9,485 bases of DNA from JASFRS01 sp050114795 (GTDB lineage Bacteria; Pseudomonadota; Alphaproteobacteria; Sphingomonadales; CAKZYD01), in assembly GCA_050114795.1 (NCBI GenBank), contig JASFRS010000090.1, positions 1 through 9,485 of the forward strand, in the 5' to 3' direction. Below the pieces are notes generated by a model. That model was not told the DNA's origin. It saw nothing but the letters and a program-made list of their open reading frames with translations, and did not search any database. Position numbers and translations under genes: made by a program. This document shows, piece by piece, positions 4,079 through 9,485 of the stretch. The stretch's first letter is position 1; every line of letters begins with the position of its first letter.

Positions 4079-6595
4079 ATGCGACTTTTATCAAGTGTAT
4101 CACTCACCGCACTTATGGTGGCCGGTGCAACCGCCCATGCACAAGAAGCGGATCAGGGATCGCGGCAAATCGAAGAGATTCTTGTCACCGCGACGAAACG
4201 CTCTGCTAGCACACAGGACATTCCTGTTGCAGTATCTGCATTAGGCGAGGAGAACCTCGAACAATTAGGCGTTGATAATTTCCAGGATTATCTGCTTCAA
4301 CTCCCCGGCGTCTCGGCCGGTGGCAGTGGACCCGGGCAATCCACGATTTATATCCGCGGCCTAGCATCCACGACCCCCAATCTAACAACAGCCGGTGTTG
4401 CAGGCCTTGCTCCCAACGTCGCTTTGTATCTGGATGAGCAGCCAGTAACACAGGTGGGCCGTAACCTTGATGTCTATGCAGCAGACTTGAACCGGGTCGA
4501 AGTGTTGCCTGGACCACAGGGTACACTGTTCGGTGCCAGCTCCCAAGCAGGGACGATACGGCTTATTACCAACAAGCCTAACCTCGACGAATTTGAAGCC
4601 GGTGTTCGCGCCGATGTTTCCTTCACCGAAGGTGGCGAGTTTAGCCAAGCGATTGAAGCGGTTGTCAACTACCCCGTCGTTGAAGGCAAATTTGCCATTC
4701 GTGGTGTATTCTACAATGACAATCAGGGCGGGTATATTGATAACGTAGCCGGCACCCGTACTGCTGCCGAAAGCGCCCGTTTTCAAAGCTCCACCACAAG
4801 AGCAAATGGCACTGTAACCAGTGACGGCTTTCAGGCCGGAGCTGATTTTAGCGACGTAAATTTCCTTACTGCTGACAACCAAGAATTGGTTGAAGAGGAT
4901 TTCAATGACGCGCGTTATACCGGCTTTCGCTTTAGTGCTACTTATGAGTTCAATCCGGATTGGCGTTTCACAGCAAGCCACACGCGCCAAGAGATCGACG
5001 CTGATGGCGTTTTCTTCATTGACCCCGCGTTAGATGATCCGGATGAGCTATCTGTTCAGCGTTTCTCACGCGATGACCTGGATGATGATTTTGACAACAC
5101 TGCCTGGACACTGGAAGGCAGAACTGACTTTCTAGAAGTTGTCTATACCGGTGCATTTTTAAACAGAGACACGGCACAAACCGTCGACTACACTGATTAT
5201 CTTTTTGTCGGTCAGTATCTTCCTTATTATATCTGCGACGCATCAGTGACTTACCCCGGCGCGGCTGACCCATCAGGTACATGCCAACCGCCAAATCTCT
5301 TTGTTGACTCCACAACGCAGACTGAAGTGTTCACTCATGAATTACGCTTCAACACTCCCGCTGAATATCCACTGCGTGCAACATTTGGCGGCTTTTACAG
5401 CGATCAGGAACTTATTGAGAACAATAACTTTGTTTATCCTGGATCTCAAAATGTTCTTGGCTTTGCCCCAGGTGATGTAGGCTTTCCACAAAATGGCCCG
5501 CTGCCGGGATCTTCAGTCAGCAATCCCAACCCACGCCCTGCCGGTGTAATTTTCTTTAACGATATTACGCGCAATGATGAGCAAGTTGGTTTGTTTGCAG
5601 AAATCACTTATGACATCATTCCGGATACATTGTCCGTAACTGGTGGCATTCGCTGGCATGATGTTGACGTTTCCTTGCGCGGTAGTGCTAACTCATCATT
5701 CTTCAATCTCTTTGCGCAGGAAGACGTCAATGCATTTGGCACAAACCTGGATGAGCAGTTTGACGGCACGCAAGTGATTAATGGTGTGGAAGTCCCAACC
5801 GGTGCCGAGGCTAAAGGCGTAGTTTATAAAGCTAATCTTTCATGGACACCAACGGATGAACTGCTGTTCTATTTCACCTACTCTGAAGGGTTCAGGCCCG
5901 GCCTACCGAACCGGCCTGCCGGTGCTGGCGGGGGTGCCGTTCCTGCTATCGTACGAACTGATGAAGTCACCAACTACGAAGTTGGCTGGAAGCTGGACCT
6001 GTTTGATCGCACTGTGCGCTTCAACGGGAATGCCTTCCTTGTCAAAATTAAAGATCTACAAACAACGATTTTTGATCCAACTATTGTCAACCTGTTATTC
6101 TCTGACAATGCGGCGGATGCTGAAATCAAAGGCGTTGAAGGTGACATTACCTGGCTACCTGATGCATTGCCTGGTTTGACTGTCACCGGAGCCTTTTCGG
6201 TTCTGGACGCCCAGATCGAACGACTGGTCGGCGCCAGTGTCGCCGTTGCCGGTCCAGGTGAAGACTTGGCACATGCCCCAGGCTTTCAGGGAAATCTACG
6301 GGCACGCTATGAATGGGATTTGAACAGCGATTTCGTCGCTCATATTCAGCCCGGCATCAGCTATTCCGCATCTTCCTACAGTGACATTGTTCAAATTAAC
6401 CGAGCACGTCAGGATGACTATTTCTTGATGGATGTATCAGCCGGTGTCACTAAGGATAATTGGGGCGTGGAACTCTACGCAACCAATTTGACGGACGAAC
6501 GGGCCGAGTTAAATAATAATTTCGGCTTCGACCGAGAGCGGGTTTCCATTAACCGGCCGCGGACTTGGGGACTACGCTTCCGCTATGATTATTAA
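4079..6595 (+). CDS. TonB-dependent outer-membrane receptor
   Basis: An 838-residue outer-membrane active transporter powered by TonB-ExbB-ExbD. Seen in order: a Sec signal peptide (1-21, AHA before Gln22), a TonB box-like segment EEILVTATKR (32-41), a plug domain (about 42-165) with DIPVAVSAL, the YIRGLAS strand (91-97) and RVEVLPGPQGTLFGASSQAG (139-158), then a beta barrel to the C-terminus. Near residue 626 lies DEVTNYEVGWK, the usual signature of the last barrel third, and the chain ends in RFRYDY with a terminal aromatic residue as the assembly machinery expects. A good ribosome site (GGAAGG, 4069-4074) precedes ATG 4079. Odd points are a strongly acidic loop region (306-340) and two cysteines (386, 402) in one predicted loop. 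The ligand is unknown. Siderophores, B12, glycans and other organics are all possible, and there are no sugar-degradation genes nearby. The upstream element shared with the BCCT gene hints at joint control. Confidence 0.93.
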   Translation: MRLLSSVSLTALMVAGATAHAQEADQGSRQIEEILVTATKRSASTQDIPVAVSALGEENLEQLGVDNFQDYLLQLPGVSAGGSGPGQSTIYIRGLASTTPNLTTAGVAGLAPNVALYLDEQPVTQVGRNLDVYAADLNRVEVLPGPQGTLFGASSQAGTIRLITNKPNLDEFEAGVRADVSFTEGGEFSQAIEAVVNYPVVEGKFAIRGVFYNDNQGGYIDNVAGTRTAAESARFQSSTTRANGTVTSDGFQAGADFSDVNFLTADNQELVEEDFNDARYTGFRFSATYEFNPDWRFTASHTRQEIDADGVFFIDPALDDPDELSVQRFSRDDLDDDFDNTAWTLEGRTDFLEVVYTGAFLNRDTAQTVDYTDYLFVGQYLPYYICDASVTYPGAADPSGTCQPPNLFVDSTTQTEVFTHELRFNTPAEYPLRATFGGFYSDQELIENNNFVYPGSQNVLGFAPGDVGFPQNGPLPGSSVSNPNPRPAGVIFFNDITRNDEQVGLFAEITYDIIPDTLSVTGGIRWHDVDVSLRGSANSSFFNLFAQEDVNAFGTNLDEQFDGTQVINGVEVPTGAEAKGVVYKANLSWTPTDELLFYFTYSEGFRPGLPNRPAGAGGGAVPAIVRTDEVTNYEVGWKLDLFDRTVRFNGNAFLVKIKDLQTTIFDPTIVNLLFSDNAADAEIKGVEGDITWLPDALPGLTVTGAFSVLDAQIERLVGASVAVAGPGEDLAHAPGFQGNLRARYEWDLNSDFVAHIQPGISYSASSYSDIVQINRARQDDYFLMDVSAGVTKDNWGVELYATNLTDERAELNNNFGFDRERVSINRPRTWGLRFRYDY

Positions 6596-6626
6596 TCATA
6601 GCCTCAATTAGAGACTTGAAATCATG

Positions 6627-6664
6627 CGGAAACGCTCCATCATCGGGGCGTTTCCGTCTTTTTT
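6627..6664 (+). terminator. Rho-independent terminator after the TonB receptor gene
   Basis: Arms 6627-6638 (CGGAAACGCTCC) and 6645-6656 (GGGGCGTTTCCG) form a 12-pair stem with one G-U pair and a six-base loop ATCATC, followed by TCTTTTTT. It is the strongest terminator in the window. It ends only 19 bases before the sulfotransferase start, so that gene depends on read-through or on a promoter I could not identify. Confidence 0.9.
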
Positions 6665-6683
6665 GAACAGGTGACCGCTGGCA

Positions 6684-8660
6684 ATGACAGATCAAAAACA
6701 GCTTTTAAAAGATGTTCAAAAGCAAATTTATGATGGTCGCTTTGATGAGGCTCTCAAAACGTTAGAGCCTGTACTTATCGAGGCACCGGACAATGTCGAC
6801 GCCCTTTATATGCAGGCCGTTTGCCATCGTTACTTGAAACATGATCAGGAAACGCGATCTGCTCTCACTGCTTTAAAGACACAAGCACCAGAATTTGGCC
6901 GTGCTTATCAGGAAGAAGGCCATTTTTATCGCGATATCGGCGAACTTAAAAAAGCACTAACGGCTTACCGTCAGGCAAACGTATTCAACCCAGGACTAGA
7001 AGCAAGTTGGCGCGCACAAGCCGCGATTTTTTCTAAAATGGGCCGTAAACAGGAGGCCGCCTGGGCAAGCGCACAGGGTGATCGGCTCAAGGCTCTTCCC
7101 AAAGCTCTGTTATCCGTAACAATGCTTATTTTTGAAGGTAAAACGCTAAAGGCGGAACAGTTATGCCGAAAGTTCTTGCAGAAACACCCTCATCACGTTG
7201 AAGCCATGCGCCTTTTGGCGGACATTGGTGTACGGTTAGGTGTTCTGGATGACGCAGATTTTCTGCTTGAAAGTGCTTTGGAATTTGACCCAGACAATAT
7301 TCAAATACGACTGGATTACATTGCGGTTTTAAACAAACGGCAGAAACATCAAGCCGCGCTTAAACAGGCAAAAAGCCTTTATGCCCAAGACCCCGAAAAC
7401 CCCCAATTCCAATCCCTACTTGCTATTAGCCATCTGCAATTGGGCAACATTGACGAAGCGCTAGAATTATTTGAAAGCGTTTTGAAAAAACTGCCTAACG
7501 ACCCTGCCACCCTGACGTCGCGCGGCCACGCTCTAAAGACTTACGGACACCAGGAGGAGGCAATTGCATCTTACAAGGCAGCGATAGCGGCAAAGGCCGA
7601 CCATGGTGATGCCTATTACGCGCTGGCCAATTTAAAGACTTATGATTTCAAAGCCAATGAATTGAAGGCGATGAAAGCCCAGGAAGAAAAATCGCAGACA
7701 AGCCACCACGACCGCATCCATTTATGCTTTGCGCTTGGCAAAGGCTTCGAGGATGCAGGTGACTATGAGCAAAGTTTTCATTATTACGCTCGCGGCAATG
7801 CATTAAAGAAGCAGTCCAGCCGCTATAATGCGGATCACATGCATAAAGAACTGGAAGCGCAGAAAGCCGTTTGTACGCCCGCTCTTTTTGACAAACAATC
7901 GGGTCTAGGATCTCCTAAAACTGATCCCATTTTCATTCTTGGACTGCCCCGTGCAGGGTCAACGTTGCTGGAGCAAATTCTAGCATCTCATTCTCAAATC
8001 GACGGCACCTTGGAACTCCCCCATATTTTAGCGACTGCACAAAAATTGAAAGGTCGGAACAGATCTTTAGAAAGTGCGCGTTACCCATCAATCTTACACG
8101 AACTCAACCCGGAACAGCTTGCAAAGTTGGGTGAAGACTACATAGAAAAAACAAAAATTTACCGTGAGAATGCGCCTTATTTCACAGATAAAATGCCGAA
8201 TAATTTCAGGCATATCGGGCTTATCCATTTAATCTTACCCAATGCCAAAATCATTGATGCCCGGCGCAACGCCATGGACTGTTGTTTTTCTGGCTTTAAA
8301 CAATTGTTCGCAGAAGGACAGGAATTTACTTACGGTCTTGAGGATATCGGGCGATATTATAAAGACTATGTAGAACTGATGGATCACTGGGACAAAGTGC
8401 TACCAGGAAAAATCCTGCGCGTTCAATATGAAGATGTTGTCGCTGATACAGAAAATCAGGTACATAGAATTTTGGATTATCTCGGCCTGCCTTTTGAACA
8501 GGCCTGCGTTGATTTTCATAAAACCAAACGCGCTGTTCGCACGGCCAGTTCGGAACAGGTTCGCCAGAAGATCAATACCAAAGGCGTGGATCAATGGCGT
8601 CATTTTGAACCTTGGTTGGGGCCGCTTAAAGAAGCGCTCGGACCACTGGTCGAGGTGTGA
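6684..8660 (+). CDS. TPR-repeat sulfotransferase
   Basis: A 658-residue protein with no signal peptide. Residues about 1-340 are tandem TPR helices, for example 245-270 (LAISHLQLGNIDEALELFES) and 274-303, which normally bind a protein partner. Residues about 413-650 form a PAPS-dependent sulfotransferase domain: the 5'-phosphosulfate loop PIFILGLPRAGSTLLEQIL (415-433), TLELPHI with Glu444, YFTDKMPNNFRHIGL (499-513), the 3'-phosphate-binding segment IIDARRNAMDCCFSGFKQLF (523-542, Arg528 and Ser536), and the late RTASSEQVRQKI (619-630). The family transfers sulfate from PAPS to a hydroxyl or amine, but the acceptor here is unknown. The start is preceded by GGTGA about nine bases upstream. It sits directly after a receptor gene and its terminator, and its stop (8658-8660) is two bases from the ATG of the MarR-type gene, so these two are probably one operon. 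Such proteins often lie beside TonB receptors in marine proteobacteria (from memory). Confidence 0.9.
   Translation: MTDQKQLLKDVQKQIYDGRFDEALKTLEPVLIEAPDNVDALYMQAVCHRYLKHDQETRSALTALKTQAPEFGRAYQEEGHFYRDIGELKKALTAYRQANVFNPGLEASWRAQAAIFSKMGRKQEAAWASAQGDRLKALPKALLSVTMLIFEGKTLKAEQLCRKFLQKHPHHVEAMRLLADIGVRLGVLDDADFLLESALEFDPDNIQIRLDYIAVLNKRQKHQAALKQAKSLYAQDPENPQFQSLLAISHLQLGNIDEALELFESVLKKLPNDPATLTSRGHALKTYGHQEEAIASYKAAIAAKADHGDAYYALANLKTYDFKANELKAMKAQEEKSQTSHHDRIHLCFALGKGFEDAGDYEQSFHYYARGNALKKQSSRYNADHMHKELEAQKAVCTPALFDKQSGLGSPKTDPIFILGLPRAGSTLLEQILASHSQIDGTLELPHILATAQKLKGRNRSLESARYPSILHELNPEQLAKLGEDYIEKTKIYRENAPYFTDKMPNNFRHIGLIHLILPNAKIIDARRNAMDCCFSGFKQLFAEGQEFTYGLEDIGRYYKDYVELMDHWDKVLPGKILRVQYEDVVADTENQVHRILDYLGLPFEQACVDFHKTKRAVRTASSEQVRQKINTKGVDQWRHFEPWLGPLKEALGPLVEV
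8652..8656 (+). promoter_or_regulatory. Ribosome binding site inside the sulfotransferase end, supporting ATG 8663
   Basis: GAGGT lies six bases before ATG 8663-8665 and inside the last codons of the sulfotransferase gene, implying translational coupling. A second good site, GGAG (8668-8671), precedes an in-frame ATG at 8678, so two starts are possible. Confidence 0.45.
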
Positions 8661-8662
8661 GA

Positions 8663-9166
8663 ATGTTGGAGCAGGAAATGGCAGATTATGACGATATTTT
8701 AATCGCATTGCGTCGGATTACCCGCGCCATCGACCTGCATTCGAAAAACCTTGTACGCAGTAGCGGCCTGACGGCACCACAAATTCTGGTGCTGCAAAGT
8801 GTACGCAGACATGGCAAAGCCAAACCATCGATTATTGCAAAAGATATCCTGCTGTCTCAGGCCACGGTGACATCAATTTTGGATCGGCTTGAAAAGGCAA
8901 AACTCATCACGCGGGAGCGTTCAACAGATGATCGCCGTATTGTTGAGGTTCTACTGACAGAAAGCGGCGCTCAAAAACTTCTCGCAGCACCAGAGCTTCT
9001 TCAGTCAGGGTTTCTGCGTGAATATCGAAAGTTGAATGATTGGGAACGCACCCAATTAACCGCCTCTCTACAGCGTATAGCAACAATGATGGACGCTGAA
9101 GATATTGATGCAGCGCCCATCCTTGCTCTTGGTGATATTCAAAGCACGGACCGAAGCCAATCCTAA
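8663..9166 (+). CDS. MarR family transcriptional regulator (EctR/CosR-like)
   Basis: 167 residues from ATG 8663. A dimeric winged-helix DNA-binding protein: an N-terminal helix DILIALRRITRAIDLHSKNL (11-30), LTAPQILVLQSV (36-47), helix-turn-helix with recognition helix about 65-78 (SQATVTSILDRLEK), wing motif STDDRR (87-92), and a C-terminal dimerisation helix with an acidic tail. The ALRRITRAIDLHSK opening resembles, from memory, EctR and CosR, which control ectoine and compatible-solute uptake genes, but that is only a resemblance. Start choice: GTG 8657, ATG 8663 and ATG 8678 are in frame. I prefer 8663 for its GAGGT site, and 8678 (162 residues) is almost as good. It is coupled to the sulfotransferase gene. 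Targets could be that operon, or the palindromic elements at 1933-1949 and 3980-4001. Its stop overlaps the stop of the converging gene. Confidence 0.85.
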   Translation: MLEQEMADYDDILIALRRITRAIDLHSKNLVRSSGLTAPQILVLQSVRRHGKAKPSIIAKDILLSQATVTSILDRLEKAKLITRERSTDDRRIVEVLLTESGAQKLLAAPELLQSGFLREYRKLNDWERTQLTASLQRIATMMDAEDIDAAPILALGDIQSTDRSQS

Positions 9167-9485
9167 GCTTTTGCCTTCACCTCATTATCTGAGGTCATGC
9201 TATCCATTTGCTCAGTGTCGGCTAAGGCTTTGGCCAAGGCCGAGCGTCGGTCTTTAAACCAATGATCATCCGGGATCAAAGGCGCAACATCCAACCCATG
9301 CAAGACATCGCTAACATCCTTGTTTAAGCCAGCCACATAGAGGGCTTTACGCGCCGCGGCCGCATCCTCAACAATAGTTTCCACAGCCTTTGCAGCAGAA
9401 AGATCAAGGAAGGGCACGCGACTAAAGTCCAAGATCAGGATTTTTGCTTTGCCATTTGAACGTTCCCGCACATGATGCCCGAGAT
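9163..9485 (-). CDS. C-terminal STAS domain of a probable SulP-family anion transporter (runs off the right edge)
   Basis: Minus-strand frame open to the window edge, 106 full codons visible, ending at TAG (9165-9163). The visible part is a STAS fold: KILILDFSRVPFLDLSAAKA followed by VETIVEDAAAARKALYVAGL and then VSDVLHGLDVAPLI. A polar tail (about 30 residues, rich in Asp, Glu, Lys) ends the protein. In SulP proteins this cytoplasmic domain follows the membrane part that carries sulfate, bicarbonate or other anions. The strand-Asp-x-Ser loop (LDLSAAK) corresponds to the site phosphorylated in stand-alone STAS regulators. In frame upstream the codons continue (LGHHVRER), so the GTG at 9471-9469 is internal, not the start. 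A stand-alone anti-sigma-factor antagonist is the alternative, as the membrane part is outside the window. It converges on the MarR-type gene with a four-base overlap of stops. Confidence 0.68.
   Translation of the reverse strand, partial: LGHHVRERSNGKAKILILDFSRVPFLDLSAAKAVETIVEDAAAARKALYVAGLNKDVSDVLHGLDVAPLIPDDHWFKDRRSALAKALADTEQMDSMTSDNEVKAKA

Noticed and set aside
4382..4990. Minus-strand open frame of 202 codons inside the receptor gene
   Set aside because: Antisense to the plug and first barrel strands; no ribosome site or family features considered convincing.
6616..6644. Promoter for the sulfotransferase using TTGAAA (6616-6621)
   Set aside because: No acceptable -10 box at 16-18 bases, and the start would fall inside the terminator stem.
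8657..8662. GTG 8657 as start of the MarR-type regulator
   Set aside because: It overlaps the sulfotransferase stop, and GAGGT is too close to it. ATG 8663 and ATG 8678 both have well-spaced ribosome sites.
8400..8708. Minus-strand open frame across the sulfotransferase end and regulator start
   Set aside because: Antisense to conserved sulfotransferase motifs and to two real gene boundaries; its product is unlike any known family.
1..9485. CRISPR array, tRNA, rRNA, insertion sequence or attachment site
   Set aside because: I saw no regularly spaced direct repeats, no cloverleaf-like segment, no transposase or integrase and no terminal repeats in reading the window by eye.

Overview
The window reads as a chromosomal segment of a free-living, probably marine, Gram-negative proteobacterium. 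Supporting signs are a large TonB-dependent outer-membrane receptor, a BCCT osmolyte-type transporter with a BetT-like C-terminal tail, a TPR-sulfotransferase next to the receptor, and a moderate base composition (by eye somewhat under 50% G+C). The protein style (receptor signal peptide and plug, GlxA-type regulator) fits an alphaproteobacterium such as a Kordiimonas- or sphingomonad-like lineage, but a marine gammaproteobacterium cannot be excluded. I see no insertion sequence, CRISPR array, tRNA, rRNA or prophage gene, and no broken gene.

Left part (1-1901): two divergent transcription units. Leftward, a DJ-1/PfpI-fold enzyme that strongly resembles isonitrile hydratase (146-814, GTG start) is followed after 29 bp by the first 38 codons of a peptide-deformylase-like protein that runs off the left edge (116 to 1). 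Rightward, a GlxA-type regulator (DJ-1/PfpI domain plus AraC helix-turn-helix, 945-1901). The 130-bp gap between them carries a long near-perfect palindrome (840-883) and two smaller dyads. The enzyme pair suggests a two-step route: isonitrile to N-substituted formamide, then removal of the formyl group to give amine plus formate. This is the most interesting hypothesis in the window.

Middle part (1902-6664): a BetT-like BCCT transporter (1993-3984) and a TonB-dependent receptor (4079-6595), same strand, closed by a clear rho-independent terminator (6627-6664). Each of these two genes is preceded by a near-identical 17-bp AT-rich element (1933-1949 and 3982-3998, 15 of 17 identical) that overlaps a possible -35 box at the same spacing. 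This suggests they are controlled together.

Right part (6684-9485): a TPR-repeat sulfotransferase (6684-8660) and a tightly coupled MarR-family regulator (8663-9166) form an operon. A SulP-type anion transporter, of which only the C-terminal STAS domain is visible (9163 to the right edge, minus strand), converges on it, and the two genes overlap by four bases at their stop codons. The MarR protein resembles, from memory, the EctR/CosR group that controls compatible-solute genes, so a link to the BCCT transporter is possible but unproven. There is no gene-free stretch longer than 300 bases.
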